The notes: generated from the sequence alone by a model not told the origin. A DNA stretch of 64,000 nt from Jannaschia marina (GCF_013404595.1 NZ_JABVAX010000001.1:620001-684000), one strand, 5' to 3'. Numbered from the stretch's first letter, positions 29,671 to 39,213 are shown. Made by a program: numbers and translations.

Positions 29671-31824
29671 ATGACCCGTCCGTTTCTTCTCTCCGCAAGC
29701 CTGATCGCGCTCGCCAGCGCCGCCGGGGCCGACGCCTTCAATCGCATCGCCAGTTTTCCGGTCACGGCGAACCTGCCCGAGGGCACAGGCCCCGAAACCG
29801 AGACCGCGCCCGAGATCGTCGCGGCGACGGGCGACGGCATGATGCTCGTCTACACCGACAGCCCGCTGGGCGCGCTCGGCTTCATCGACCTGACCGACCC
29901 CGCCGCGCCCGCTGCGGCCGGGGTAATGAGGCTCGACGGGGAGCCCACGAGCGTCGCCGTCGCGGGCGGTCACGCGCTGACCGGGGTGAACACCTCCGAG
30001 AGTTTCACCGATCCTTCGGGCAAACTCGTCGCCATCGACATCGCGGACCGGGCCGAGGTCGCTGCCTGCGATCTCGGTGGGCAACCTGATGCCGTTGCCA
30101 TCGCCCCGGATGCCGCCTTCGTGGCTGTGGCCATCGAGAACGAGCGGGACGAGGACCTGAACGACGGTGTCCTGCCACAGATGCCGGCGGGCAACGTCAC
30201 GATGTTCGACCTCGACGAAAGCGGGCTGCCGCTCTGCGACACGCGCCGCGTTGCCGACCTGACGGGGCTTGCGGAGGTCGCGCCCTCGGACCCGGAGCCC
30301 GAGTTCGTGGCGATCAACGCCGCGGGCGAAACCATCGTGACCCTGCAGGAGAACAATCATCTGGTCGTGCTCTCGCAGTCGGGCGAGGTGCTGTCGCACT
30401 TCAGCGCGGGCAGTGTCGATCTCGACGGCATCGACGCCACGGACGAGCGCGGCGCGCTCATTTTCGACGAGAGCCAGCCGGGCCGCCTGCGCGAACCCGA
30501 CGCCGTTGCCTGGATCGACGGCGATCACTTCGCGACCGCGAACGAGGGCGACTACGAGGGCGGCTCCCGCGGCTGGACGATCTGGTCGAAGGACGGAGAG
30601 GTCGTCTGGGACGCGGGGACCAGCTTCGAGCAGGCCATCGTCGAGATCGGCCACTACCCCGACAAGCGGTCGGACGCGAAGGGGGTGGAGCCCGAAAGCG
30701 TGGCCTTCGCCGAGGTGGCGGGCATGCCGATGGTCTTCGTCGGTGCCGAGCGGGCGAGCGTGGTCGGCGTCTACGACGTGAGCGATCCCGCTGCCCCGAC
30801 GTTGACCCAGCTTCTGCCGTCGGGGGTCGGACCCGAGGGCTACGCGGTGCTGGCGGAGCGCGGCCTTCTCGTGACGGCGAACGAGGGCGACCTGATCGAG
30901 GATGGCGGCGCGCGGGCGCATGTGATGATCTACGAGTGGCAGTCGGGCGACGCCGTCTATCCGCATCTGACCTCTGCCGGCGCGGACGACCTGATCGGCT
31001 GGGGCGCGATTTCGGGTATGGTGGGGGACGGCGACGTCATCCGGGCCGTGTCGGACAGCTTCTACGGATACCAGCCGCGCATCTTCACCATCGACGTCTC
31101 GGCGACGCCGGCGCGGATCGTCGACGCGGTGGACGTGACTCGGGCGGGCCGCCCGGCGCAGAAGCTCGACCTTGAGGGCATCACGACGGATGGCGCGGGT
31201 GGCTTCTGGCTTGCCTCGGAGGGGCGCACGGAGCGGTTGATCCCCCATGCGCTGATCCGCGTCGATGCGACCGGAGAGATCGTGGACGAGGTCGCGCTGC
31301 CGGCTGAGTTGCTGGCCCACGAACGCCGCTTCGGCATGGAAGGCGTGACACGCGTGGACGGCGCGCTCTGGATCGCGCTGCAACGGGAGTGGGGCGATGA
31401 CCCCGAGGGCCACGTGAAGCTCCTGCGCTACGACCTCGAAAGCGAGGACTGGGCCGCTGTCCGTTATCCGCTGGAGCCGGCCGAGAGCGGCTGGGTCGGC
31501 CTGTCGGAGATCACTGCGCACGACGGTTTCCTCTGGATCGTGGAACGGGACAACCAGATCGGCGAGGCCGCCCGCGTCAAGCAGTTGACCCGCGTGGCGC
31601 TCGACGGCCTCGCACCGGCACCGCTGGGTGGCGACCTGCCGGTCGTGGAGAAGGAGGTCGTGCGCGACCTGCTGCCCGACCTGCGCGCGACGGGCGGCTT
31701 CGTACTAGACAAGGTCGAGGGTTTTGCGGTGACGGGCGATGGGCGTGCCTTCGTCTCAACCGACAACGACGGGGTCGATGACCACTCGGGCGAGACGTTG
31801 TTCTTCGAGGTCGACCTGAACTGA
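29671..31824 (+). CDS. exported esterase-like phytase-family protein
   Basis: 717 aa with signal peptide MTRPFLLSASLIALASAAGADA (about 1-22). The N-terminal half has beta-propeller-like repeats (GTGPETETAPEIVAA; ESVAFAEVAGMPMVFVG; VGPEGYAVL). The C-terminal part (from about residue 450) has the esterase-like/phytase pattern LDLEGITTDGAGGFWLASEGR and KVEGFAVTGDGRAFVSTDNDG. The start chosen begins the signal peptide; the frame also runs back through the Pho box, which argues against the longer form. A Pho box upstream and a terminator downstream make it a single-gene phosphate-starvation unit. A role in releasing phosphate from organic esters is inferred. Confidence 0.88.
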   Translation: MTRPFLLSASLIALASAAGADAFNRIASFPVTANLPEGTGPETETAPEIVAATGDGMMLVYTDSPLGALGFIDLTDPAAPAAAGVMRLDGEPTSVAVAGGHALTGVNTSESFTDPSGKLVAIDIADRAEVAACDLGGQPDAVAIAPDAAFVAVAIENERDEDLNDGVLPQMPAGNVTMFDLDESGLPLCDTRRVADLTGLAEVAPSDPEPEFVAINAAGETIVTLQENNHLVVLSQSGEVLSHFSAGSVDLDGIDATDERGALIFDESQPGRLREPDAVAWIDGDHFATANEGDYEGGSRGWTIWSKDGEVVWDAGTSFEQAIVEIGHYPDKRSDAKGVEPESVAFAEVAGMPMVFVGAERASVVGVYDVSDPAAPTLTQLLPSGVGPEGYAVLAERGLLVTANEGDLIEDGGARAHVMIYEWQSGDAVYPHLTSAGADDLIGWGAISGMVGDGDVIRAVSDSFYGYQPRIFTIDVSATPARIVDAVDVTRAGRPAQKLDLEGITTDGAGGFWLASEGRTERLIPHALIRVDATGEIVDEVALPAELLAHERRFGMEGVTRVDGALWIALQREWGDDPEGHVKLLRYDLESEDWAAVRYPLEPAESGWVGLSEITAHDGFLWIVERDNQIGEAARVKQLTRVALDGLAPAPLGGDLPVVEKEVVRDLLPDLRATGGFVLDKVEGFAVTGDGRAFVSTDNDGVDDHSGETLFFEVDLN

Positions 31825-31853
31825 TTTCTTCAAGCCATTGCACTGAAGATCGG

Positions 31854-31883
31854 CCCCGGCGTTTCCCCACGCCGGGGTCTTTT
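31854..31883 (+). terminator. intrinsic terminator after the phytase-like gene
   Basis: Perfect 8-bp GC stem (CCCCGGCG 31854-31861 with CGCCGGGG 31870-31877), 8-base loop, followed by TCTTTT. It is 30 bp after the stop codon. Confidence 0.88.
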
Positions 31884-31938
31884 CGTTGATCTTCGTCATT
31901 TGAGGCCGCGCTTGTATCGCGCAGGGCGCTTTGGCCCC

Positions 31939-34461
31939 TCAGTCCTGCGCGCGCAGCACCCCCGCCGGCCGCGCCGCCAGCGGCCGCCACGCAAAGGCCA
32001 GGCCGGCGAGCAGGGTTGCGAGCGCGCCGCCCGCGACGATGGCCGTCGCCGAGCGCCATTCGAAACTGTAGGGCGCTTCCATCACGAAGGTCAGGATGCC
32101 CCAGCCGGCTAGTGCGCCCGCCGCGATGGCCACGACGCCTGCCGCCGCCCCGAGGAGGGCGGAGCGCAGGGCGAAGCTCGTCAGGATCGTCGCGCGGGTC
32201 GCGCCGAGGGTCTTCAGGACCGACGCCTCGAAGGTGCGGCCCCGCTCACCCGCCGCTGCCGCGCCGATGAGGACGATGAACCCCGTCAGCAGCGTCGCGC
32301 CGGCACCCCAGCTCGTCGCCGCGGCCAGCGCGCCGAGGGCCTCGGTGACGAGCGCGATGGCGTCGCGCACCCGGATCGCGGTGATGTTGGGCGCGTCGCC
32401 CGCCACGTCGCGCAGGATCTGCGCTTCCGCCGCTTCCTCGGCATAGACGGTCGAGAGCCAGGTGTGCGGGGCTCCGGCGAGCGCAGCGGTGTTGAAGACG
32501 ATGACGAAACCGATGCCACCGGAGGAGAAATCGACCTCCCGGAAGTTCGTCACCGTGCCGGTGATGTCGCGGCCGAGGACGTTGAGCGTCACCTCGTCAC
32601 CCAGCTCGACGCCGAGTTCCTCCGCCTCCTCGCGCGCGAAGCTGATCTGGGGCGGGCCGTCGTAGTCCTCGGGCCAGAACTCGCCCGAGACCACGCGCGT
32701 GCCGTCGCCCGGCGTGTCGGCGAAGCTGATGCGGCGATCCCCGCGCGTGACCCAATGGTCGAATTCCGAGGCGGGCGTGCCCGCGATGGAGCGCACGACG
32801 CCGCCCAGCATCGGCGCGGTGTCGACGCGGCTGACGGCGGGGTCGTTCTCCACCCGGTCGAGGAAGCCCTCGAGCTGGTTCGGCTGGATGTCGACGAAGA
32901 AATAGGACGGCGCGACCTCGGGCAGGTCGCGGTCGATGGCCGCGCGCATGTTGGCGTCGATCTGACCCACCGCGGCCAGAACCGTGAGCCCCAGACCGAG
33001 CGAGAGGACCACCGCCGTTGCCTCGCCCCCCGGGCCGCCGACGGAGCCGAGCGCGAGGCGAAGGGCAGGCCAGCCGCGTACCGCGCGGGTCGAGGCGAGG
33101 CGGCGGGAGAGGGCGCGTACCCCCCAGGCCGCGAGGATCAGGAGCCCGAGCGCGCCGGCGATGCCCCCCGCCGAGGCGAGTGCCAGTTGCGGGATGCCCG
33201 AGAGCAGCGCGGAGGACAGCACGAGCGCCACGGCCGCCGCCACGAGGGCCGCGATGTAGCGTCGGCGCGGCCAGATGCGCGCGTTGCCGGTCGCGTCGCG
33301 GAAGAGGCTCGCGGCGCGCACCTGCTCCGTCCGGGCGAGCGGCCAAAGCGTGAAGATGAGCGCCGTCAGCGCCCCGTAGAGCGCGGCTTCGAGGAGTGGG
33401 CCGGGGTGCACGCCGAGCGCCACCGGCACCGGCAGTTGCGCCTGGATCACCGGGCCGACGGCGATCGGGATGAGCGTGCCGAGCGCAAGGCCAAGAACGA
33501 TGCCGAGCGCGGCAAGGACGCCGATCTGCATCATGTAGGCCGCGAAGATCACACGGCCTTCCGCCCCGAGCGTCTTGAGCGTGGCGATCACTCCGGTCTT
33601 GCGGTCGAGATAGCTGCGCACCGCCGCCGAAACGCCGACGCCGCCCACCGCCAGCCCGGCGAGGCCCACGAGCACGAGGAAGCTGCCGATGCGGTCGACG
33701 AAGCGCTCGACCTGCGGCGCGGCGTTGCGCCGGTCGCGCCAGCGCGCACCCTCGTCGGCGGTCGCGGTGCGGACTTCGGCACGCGCGGCGTCGAGGGCGT
33801 CGTCGGTCGCGTCGTCCATATCGATGCGGTACTTCGACTCGAAGAGGCTGCCCTCCGACACGAGGCCCGACCCTTCCAGGGCCTCGGTCAGGACGAGCGT
33901 GCGCGGCCCGAGGCCAAAGCCCGCGCCGCCGGCATCCGGCTCCCGCGTGAGCGTGGCGCGCAGGGTGAGCGCCTTGGTGCCGAGGTAGATCTCGTCGCCG
34001 ATCTCCAGGCCGAGCCGGTCGACGAGCACGGGATGCGCGACGAGACCGCCGTCCGCCAGCGCCTCGGAGAGCGGTATGTCGGGCGAAAGTTCGACCGCGC
34101 CGACGAGCGGGTAGAGGTCGTCCACCGCCTTCACCTGCGTCAGCGCGCGGTCGGCCTCCGACCCGGTGCCGGTGGCGGCCATCGAGCGGAAGTCGATGAT
34201 CTCCGAGACCGTGCCATAGGTTTCCAGAAGCGCCTGCTCCTCCTCGGTGGCGCGGCGGTAGTTGAATTCGACCTCGGCGTCGCCTCCGAGGATGACACCG
34301 CCCTCGCGCGCCAGCCCCTCGGTGATCGACACGCGGACTGAGCCCACGGCGGCGATGGCCGCGACACCGAGCGCAAGGCAGGCGAGGAAGATGCGAAAGC
34401 CCGCGAGCCCGCCGCGCAGCTCGCGCCGGGCGATCGTCCAGGCCTGGGCGAGCCAGCTCAT
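31939..34461 (-). CDS. ybbP: ABC-type FtsX-family permease YbbP
   Basis: 840-aa inner-membrane protein with about ten membrane helices: one at the N-terminus, then two FtsX core domains separated by large periplasmic MacB-like regions. FtsX-type segments include DRIGSFLVLVGLAGLAVGGVGVSAAV (about 255-280), AGATLLTGFIVLIGAAAAGERGRTFEASVLKTLGATRA (about 725-762) and a C-terminal AWRPLAARPAGVLRAQD. It partners with the adjacent ATPase YbbA (4-bp overlap). YbbAP with TesA is a conserved trio thought to handle lipids or hydrophobic compounds at the inner membrane. Confidence 0.93.
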   Translation of the reverse strand: MSWLAQAWTIARRELRGGLAGFRIFLACLALGVAAIAAVGSVRVSITEGLAREGGVILGGDAEVEFNYRRATEEEQALLETYGTVSEIIDFRSMAATGTGSEADRALTQVKAVDDLYPLVGAVELSPDIPLSEALADGGLVAHPVLVDRLGLEIGDEIYLGTKALTLRATLTREPDAGGAGFGLGPRTLVLTEALEGSGLVSEGSLFESKYRIDMDDATDDALDAARAEVRTATADEGARWRDRRNAAPQVERFVDRIGSFLVLVGLAGLAVGGVGVSAAVRSYLDRKTGVIATLKTLGAEGRVIFAAYMMQIGVLAALGIVLGLALGTLIPIAVGPVIQAQLPVPVALGVHPGPLLEAALYGALTALIFTLWPLARTEQVRAASLFRDATGNARIWPRRRYIAALVAAAVALVLSSALLSGIPQLALASAGGIAGALGLLILAAWGVRALSRRLASTRAVRGWPALRLALGSVGGPGGEATAVVLSLGLGLTVLAAVGQIDANMRAAIDRDLPEVAPSYFFVDIQPNQLEGFLDRVENDPAVSRVDTAPMLGGVVRSIAGTPASEFDHWVTRGDRRISFADTPGDGTRVVSGEFWPEDYDGPPQISFAREEAEELGVELGDEVTLNVLGRDITGTVTNFREVDFSSGGIGFVIVFNTAALAGAPHTWLSTVYAEEAAEAQILRDVAGDAPNITAIRVRDAIALVTEALGALAAATSWGAGATLLTGFIVLIGAAAAGERGRTFEASVLKTLGATRATILTSFALRSALLGAAAGVVAIAAGALAGWGILTFVMEAPYSFEWRSATAIVAGGALATLLAGLAFAWRPLAARPAGVLRAQD

Positions 34462-35189
34462 TCGCCGGCCTTCGCGTAGCCGGTGGCCGCCGCGTCGGTC
34501 ACGCGCAGGTCGGGGCGATTGCGTGTCTCGGCATCGAGGCGGCCATCGACGAGGCGGATCGTCCGGTCGCAGCGCGCGGCGAGGTCGGGCGAATGCGTCA
34601 CCATCACGAGGGTCGAGCCGTGCCGGTCGCGCAGGTCGAAGAGGAGATCCATGATCGCCTCGCCCGTCGTCTGGTCGAGGTTGCCGGTGGGCTCGTCCGC
34701 CAGCAGGATGTCGGGCCGGGGGGCCGCGGCGCGGGCAAGGGCGACGCGCTGCTGCTCGCCGCCCGACATCTGGGCCGGATAATGGTCGGTGCGATGGCCG
34801 AGGCCCACGGCCTCGAGTTCGGCCGCGGCGCGGTCGAACGCGTCCGATGCACCGGCCAGTTCGAGCGGCGTGGCGACGTTCTCGAGCGCGGTCATCGTCG
34901 GGATCAGGTGGAAGGACTGGAACACCACGCCCATATGAGAGCGGCGAAAGCGGGCCAGCTGGTCCTCGTCCATCGCGGTCAGGTCATGGCCGAGCGCCCT
35001 GACCTCGCCGCCGGTGGCGCGTTCCAGCCCGCCCATCAGCATCAGGAGAGACGACTTGCCACTGCCCGACGGCCCCACGAGCCCCAGCGTATCCCCCTCG
35101 GCCACCTCCAGCGAGATGCCGTGCAGGATGTCGACCATTCCCGCATTGCCTTGCAGCGACAGCTCGACATCGCGCAGTGACAGGACCAT
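34458..35189 (-). CDS. ybbA: ABC transporter ATP-binding protein YbbA
   Basis: 243-aa ATPase of the MacB/LolD class. Walker A GPSGSGKSS (about 39-47), Q-loop VVFQSFHLIPTMTALENV, signature MSGGEQQR (about 145-152), Walker B ILLADEPTGNLD. The start is MVLSLRDVELSLQG; a further 22 residues upstream are Pro/Arg-rich and unlikely. It overlaps ybbP by 4 bp and is divergent from tesA with 58 bp between. Confidence 0.94.
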   Translation of the reverse strand: MVLSLRDVELSLQGNAGMVDILHGISLEVAEGDTLGLVGPSGSGKSSLLMLMGGLERATGGEVRALGHDLTAMDEDQLARFRRSHMGVVFQSFHLIPTMTALENVATPLELAGASDAFDRAAAELEAVGLGHRTDHYPAQMSGGEQQRVALARAAAPRPDILLADEPTGNLDQTTGEAIMDLLFDLRDRHGSTLVMVTHSPDLAARCDRTIRLVDGRLDAETRNRPDLRVTDAAATGYAKAGE

Positions 35190-35247
35190 GGGGGCTCTCC
35201 TTCGGGTGGGGCGGGGCGTTGGCAATGGATATGGGGTATTCGCACGG

Positions 35248-35892
35248 ATGAACAAGACGGTTCACTTTTCCCTTGTTGCTCTCTTTTTGGGCAGTGCGGC
35301 GCAGGCCGAGACGGTGCAGATCGTGGCCCTGGGCGACAGTCTGACGGCCGGGTACGGTCTGCCCGAGGGGCAAGGCTTCGTGCCGCAATTGCAGGCCTGG
35401 CTCGATGCCGAGGGTGTCGATGCCGAGATCGTGAACGCCGGTGTCTCGGGCGACACGACGGCGGGCGGGCTCGCGCGGCTCGACTGGTCCATGACCGAGG
35501 AGACGGATGCGATGATCGTGGCGCTCGGCGGCAACGACCTGCTGCGCGGCCTGCCGGTGTCGGCGAGCCGCGCGAACCTCGACGCGATCCTGACGGAGGC
35601 GGCGGAGGCGCGGGGGCTGCCGGTGCTGCTGATCGGGCTCGAGGCCCCGGGCAACTACGGACCGGACTATCAATCCGACTTCAACGGCATGTACGCCGAC
35701 CTCGCCGAGGAGTACGCGGCGCTGATGGAGCCGAACTTCCTCGGCCCCCTTGTCGCCGATGCCGACATGGCGACGGCGCGCGCCCGTTTCATGCAGGACG
35801 ACGGGATCCACCCGAACGCCGATGGCGTCGGCGTCATCGTGGAGGCGTTCGGCCCGCGCGTGGTGGAACTTGCCGAACGCGCGACCCCCTGA
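35248..35892 (+). CDS. tesA: TesA-type arylesterase / lysophospholipase (SGNH hydrolase)
   Basis: Periplasmic serine esterase, 214 aa. A signal peptide is cleaved near residue 20 (AQA). SGNH blocks: GDSLTAGYG with Ser31, the Gly in NAGVSGDTT, GGNDLLRG with Asn, and DGIHPNADG with catalytic Asp and His. The family hydrolyses acyl-CoA, lysophospholipids and aryl esters. Divergence from ybbA-ybbP is the classical arrangement. The ATG at 35248 begins the signal peptide; the upstream open frame is antisense to ybbA. Confidence 0.94.
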   Translation: MNKTVHFSLVALFLGSAAQAETVQIVALGDSLTAGYGLPEGQGFVPQLQAWLDAEGVDAEIVNAGVSGDTTAGGLARLDWSMTEETDAMIVALGGNDLLRGLPVSASRANLDAILTEAAEARGLPVLLIGLEAPGNYGPDYQSDFNGMYADLAEEYAALMEPNFLGPLVADADMATARARFMQDDGIHPNADGVGVIVEAFGPRVVELAERATP

Positions 35893-35899
35893 ACAGCAA

Positions 35900-35926
35900 C
35901 CGCCCCCGCTCTGGAAGCGGGGGCGG
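35900..35926. terminator. strong hairpin between tesA and a tiny exported peptide gene
   Basis: Perfect 11-bp GC stem (35900-35910 with 35916-35926) and 5-base loop. There is no T-run on the plus strand; on the minus strand a moderately T-rich GTTGCTGTTC follows. It may end both convergent transcripts. Confidence 0.65.
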
Positions 35927-35987
35927 TGCGACGGCGCGGCCCGGGGGCAAGGGGGAGAGACGTCCGCCGGACGCGCCGGATCCGGCC

Positions 35988-36107
35988 TTACTCGCCTTCG
36001 GCGCTCTCGGCGCGGATGCGGTCGAAGATGTCGCCGCCGACGCTGGGCGCGCCCGGGGCGGCGAGGGCGGCGGTGGCGAGGAGGGCGGAAGCGATGAGGG
36101 TTTTCAT
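35988..36107 (-). CDS. tiny exported peptide, IFxxI-motif family, copy 3
   Basis: 39 aa: signal peptide MKTLIASALLATAALAA (about 17 residues), then a mature peptide of only about 22 residues, PGAPSVGGDIFDRIRAESAE plus GE. IFDRI followed by an AxxAEDE/AEGE-type end is shared with the two peptides at 20598 and 20856. An AAAAGGACC site lies 8 bases before the ATG. Its promoter region has the same 31-bp element as copy 2, and a GC hairpin follows the gene. The shared signal peptide, C-terminal motif, promoter and hairpin make a real gene likely despite its size. Function unknown. Confidence 0.68.
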   Translation of the reverse strand: MKTLIASALLATAALAAPGAPSVGGDIFDRIRAESAEGE

Positions 36108-36194
36108 TGTCTTGGTCCTTTTGAAGCGGTGGACCCTGTGGTTGCGGCGGGTCCGGTTGGGGTGCGCGGGGCGGTATGCCTTGCTGATGAGGGA

Positions 36195-36238
36195 GATTTA
36201 CGGGCGGGGTTCATCACCTTCAATGAACGGACGCGTGA
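36195..36238 (-). promoter_or_regulatory. putative promoter with conserved upstream element, tiny exported peptide copy 3
   Basis: On the minus strand a -35-like TTGAAG (36218-36223) is 17 bp from a -10-like TAAATC (36195-36200). The 31-bp block 36208-36238 matches 21137-21167 in about two thirds of positions without gaps, including TCACGC, CGT, CATTG and GTGA at identical spacing. Confidence 0.5.
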
Positions 36239-36436
36239 GGATCACGCGAAATAAGTGCGTTCATGCACAGTTGGCCCGCCACCCCGCACCGCCCTCACAG
36301 ACGGTGCCCACATTCTCCCGCCGGCGTGAAAACCCCGGACGATTTGAAACAAATCGCCCCTCTCCGCTTTCCAAATACTCGGATGGGGTGCGGGTGGTCA
36401 GTAATTGACGATCACCGCACGGCCTGCTCGCCTGAA

Positions 36437-36461
36437 CGAACCGAAGCGAACTCATCCGAAC
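36437..36461 (+). promoter_or_regulatory. phased CGAAC repeats before glpK (candidate GlpR operator)
   Basis: CGAAC occurs at 36437, 36447 and 36457, exactly 10 bp apart, so the copies lie on one face of the helix. The same word (as GTTCG) is repeated upstream of glpD. DeoR-type GlpR repressors bind TTCG/CGAA half-sites, so a shared glycerol-phosphate regulator is inferred. No glpR gene is in the window. Confidence 0.5.
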
Positions 36462-36524
36462 ATGACGTGCTTGCCCCGACAGGTCCTGGCGGGCAGAACG
36501 GGCGCGACGAAAGGGAGGAGCCAC

Positions 36525-37997
36525 ATGACCCATATTCTCGCCATCGACCAGGGCACGACGTCGAGCCGGGCGATCCTCTTCGACCGGGATCTGAAGATCG
36601 TCGCCACCGAACAGCAGGAGTTCACCCAGCACTACCCCGACAGCGGCTGGGTCGAGCACGCCCCGGAGGACCTGTGGCGGACCGTCGAGGAGACCTGCCG
36701 GGCGGTGATGGAGACCGCGGGCCTCTCGGCGCGGGACGTGGCGGCCATCGGGATCACCAACCAGCGCGAGACCACGCTCGTCTGGGACCGCGAGACCGGG
36801 GAGCCCGTGCATCGCGCGATCGTGTGGCAGGACCGGCGCACCGCCGCCTTCTGCCGCGAGATGAAGGACCACGAGCCGATGGTGACCGAGCGCACGGGCC
36901 TCCTCATGGATCCGTACTTCTCGGGCACAAAGCTGCGCTGGATCCTCGAGAACGTAGAGGGTGCGCGCGCGAAGGCGGAGGCCGGCAGGCTCCTCTTCGG
37001 GACGGTCGACAGCTACCTCATCTGGAAGATGACGGGCGGCACGCGCCATGTAACTGACGCGACGAACGCGGCGCGCACGATGCTCTACAACATTCACGAG
37101 GGGCAGTGGGACGTCGAGGTCTGCACGCTCCTCGACGTACCGATGGAAATGCTGCCCGAGGTGCTCGACTGCGCCGCCGACTTCGGCACGACCGACCTCC
37201 TGGGCGGCGAGACCCCGATCCTGGGCGTCGCGGGCGATCAGCAGGCCGCGACCGTCGGGCAGGCGTGCTTCGGCAAGGGGATGCTGAAATCGACCTATGG
37301 CACCGGTTGTTTCGCACTCCTGAACACGGGCGACACGCCCGTCGCCTCGACCCATCGCCTGCTCGGCACGATCGCCTATCAGCTCGACGGCAAGCCGACC
37401 TACGCGCTCGAAGGGTCGATCTTCATCGCCGGGGCGGTCGTGCAGTGGCTGCGGGACGGACTCGGCATCATCGGCAAGGCGTCGGACACGCAGCCGCTTG
37501 CCGAAAAGGCCGACCCGCAGCAGCGGCTCTACCTCGTGCCGGCCTTCACCGGTCTTGGCGCGCCGCACTGGGACCCGGAGGCGCGGGGGGCGATCTACGG
37601 GCTGACGCGCGGCTCGGGGCCGGCGGAATTCGCGCGCGCTGCGCTCGAGTCGGTGGGCTACCAGACGCGCGACCTGCTGGAGGCGATGAAGGCCGACGTG
37701 GGCGACCTGGGCGAGACCGTCCTGCGGGTCGACGGCGGGATGAGCGCCTCGGACTGGGCGATGCAGTTCCTCTCGGACGTGCTCGGCGCGCCGGTCGACC
37801 GGCCGGAGGTGCTGGAGACGACGGCGCTCGGGGCCGCGTGGCTCGCCGGGATGCAAGCGGGCGTCTACCCCGACCAGGACGGATTCGCGAAGATGTGGGC
37901 GCTGGAACGGCGGTTCGAGCCGAAGATGGCGAGCGAGGAGCGCGACGCGCGCTACGCGGGCTGGCGGGACGCGGTGGGCCGAACGCTGACGCGCTGA
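36525..37997 (+). CDS. glpK: glycerol kinase
   Basis: Phosphorylates glycerol to glycerol 3-phosphate, 490 aa. FGGY-family motifs: [13 protein letters not shown] (8-20), WQDRRTA (about 105-111), GVAGDQQAA in the ATP domain, and [15 protein letters not shown] near 405. The ATG at 36525 has an ideal GGGAGGAG site; 40 codons of open frame upstream pass through the operator and are rejected. Its partner glpD is at 57900. No glpF or transporter is adjacent. Converges on the FMN oxidase gene. Confidence 0.97.
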   Translation: MTHILAIDQGTTSSRAILFDRDLKIVATEQQEFTQHYPDSGWVEHAPEDLWRTVEETCRAVMETAGLSARDVAAIGITNQRETTLVWDRETGEPVHRAIVWQDRRTAAFCREMKDHEPMVTERTGLLMDPYFSGTKLRWILENVEGARAKAEAGRLLFGTVDSYLIWKMTGGTRHVTDATNAARTMLYNIHEGQWDVEVCTLLDVPMEMLPEVLDCAADFGTTDLLGGETPILGVAGDQQAATVGQACFGKGMLKSTYGTGCFALLNTGDTPVASTHRLLGTIAYQLDGKPTYALEGSIFIAGAVVQWLRDGLGIIGKASDTQPLAEKADPQQRLYLVPAFTGLGAPHWDPEARGAIYGLTRGSGPAEFARAALESVGYQTRDLLEAMKADVGDLGETVLRVDGGMSASDWAMQFLSDVLGAPVDRPEVLETTALGAAWLAGMQAGVYPDQDGFAKMWALERRFEPKMASEERDARYAGWRDAVGRTLTR

Positions 37998-38001
37998 GCC
38001 G

Positions 38002-39141
38002 TCAGCGCAAGAGGCGGCCCGGCAGGTCGTCGAGCGTCGCCGCGCCGATCTGCGTCATGTTCGCCACCATGTCGGCCGTCAGGATGTCGTGCAGGTGGTC
38101 GATCCCCCGCGCCCCGAAGGCGGCGAGGGCGAAGTACCAGGCCTTGCCGAGGAAGACGAACTCCGCCCCGAGGGCGAGCGCGCGCAGGATGTCGAGCCCG
38201 CCTTCGAGGCCCGAGCAATAGTAGACGGGCACACTGCCCCCGACCCGCGCGGCCACTTGCGGCAGCGCGTCGAGCGCGGCCGGACCGCCCTCGAACTGAC
38301 GGCCCGCATGATTTGAGACCCAGATCGCGTCGACGCCCATGTCGACGAGCCGCGCGGCATCCTCCGGCTCCTGCACGCCCTTGACGACGAGCTGGCCGGT
38401 CCACTCGCTGCGGAGCGCCTCGATGTAGGTCCAGTCGGGGAAGGCGCGGATGACGCGCCCGGCGTGGGTGAAGGCATCGGGGCCGGTCACGCCCTTGGTA
38501 TAGCTGGCCGGGAAGGCCATCTGCGGCATCCCCCTGCGTGCCATACCGAGCGCCCAAGCGGGCGAGGCGGCGATCGAGGCGAGGATGCGGGGCGTCATCA
38601 CGGGCGGCATGGAGACATGGGCCCGCCGCTGCCGCTCCCGCCGGCTTTCGCCCGGGACATCGACGGTGACGGTCAGCACGCGCCAGCCCGACGCCTTGAT
38701 CCGGGCGAGCATGTCGCGGCGGATCTCCGCATCGTTGACGGGGTAATGCTGAAACCAGCCCAGGTCGCCGACGATCGGCCCGGTGTCTTCGGGCGTCGCC
38801 GCGGCAACGGTGCTCTGGCCATAGGGCAGGCGCAGGCGCGCGGCGGCCTCGGCCATGAGGCGCTCCGCATCGGGCCAGAGGACGCCGGCCATGCCGATGG
38901 GCGCGATGCCGAAGGGGGCCGGGTGCGTGTGACCGAGGGTGCTGCGGGAGAGGTCGGGGGCAAGTTCGCCCGTCAGGATCGCGGGGCGGAAGCGGACGGC
39001 ATCGAGCGCGGCGCGGTTCTGCGCGAGTCCCCGCTCGCGCCCCGTCCCGCTGTCGAGATACTCGAAGGCGAAATGCGGCATCCGTCGCCGCGCCCGGGCG
39101 CGCAGGTCCGAGAGCGCGGGATGGGTGATGTCGAGATCCAT
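38002..39141 (-). CDS. FMN-dependent alpha-hydroxy-acid oxidase / dehydrogenase (LldD-like)
   Basis: 379-aa flavoprotein of the L-lactate dehydrogenase / glycolate oxidase family. It has the active-site motif VSNHAGRQFEGGPAALDALP (about 270-289), with catalytic His and Arg, and an FMN-binding GLEGGLDILRALALGAEFVFLGK segment. The start is MDLDITHPALSDLRARARRRMP. 2-hydroxy acids such as L-lactate or mandelate are likely substrates. No lactate permease or regulator is adjacent. Confidence 0.9.
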   Translation of the reverse strand: MDLDITHPALSDLRARARRRMPHFAFEYLDSGTGRERGLAQNRAALDAVRFRPAILTGELAPDLSRSTLGHTHPAPFGIAPIGMAGVLWPDAERLMAEAAARLRLPYGQSTVAAATPEDTGPIVGDLGWFQHYPVNDAEIRRDMLARIKASGWRVLTVTVDVPGESRRERQRRAHVSMPPVMTPRILASIAASPAWALGMARRGMPQMAFPASYTKGVTGPDAFTHAGRVIRAFPDWTYIEALRSEWTGQLVVKGVQEPEDAARLVDMGVDAIWVSNHAGRQFEGGPAALDALPQVAARVGGSVPVYYCSGLEGGLDILRALALGAEFVFLGKAWYFALAAFGARGIDHLHDILTADMVANMTQIGAATLDDLPGRLLR

Positions 39142-39167
39142 GACCGGAGGGTTGCATGACAGGCCCG

Positions 39168-39213
39168 CCGGGGGCCAGCCCCCGGACCCGCGGAGTATTT
39201 GCGGCAGGAAGAT
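39168..39213. repeat. intergenic palindrome with GAGTATTTG box
   Basis: A perfect GC-rich inverted repeat (CCGGGGGCCAGCCCCCGG, 39168-39185) is followed by GGAGTATTTGCGGCAGGAAG at 39192. The GGCCAGCC core and the box recur at 45951-46029, and the box alone recurs near 36359 and 56179. It lies between two minus-strand genes and next to no start codon. Confidence 0.6.

Larger units (their letters stand above)
36108..36524. other. 417-bp intergenic region between tiny peptide gene and glpK
   Basis: No protein gene is seen here. On the minus strand it holds the promoter of the tiny peptide (36195-36238). In the middle is a perfect inverted repeat (CGATTTG 36340-36346 with CAAATCG 36350-36356, AAA loop). 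Beside it, on the minus strand, is a GAGTATTTG-type box (36359-36382) related to boxes near 39192, 45951 and 56179. Toward glpK are three phased CGAAC repeats and a strong GGGAGGAG ribosome site at about 36513-36520. Confidence 0.7.

Noticed and set aside
32464..34341. 625-aa plus-strand open frame inside ybbP
   Set aside because: Antisense shadow; ybbP has clear FtsX-family helices and operon coupling.
36261..37856. 531-aa minus-strand open frame through glpK and its control region
   Set aside because: glpK motifs are complete on the plus strand. The end of this frame reads only through an intergenic palindrome and box.
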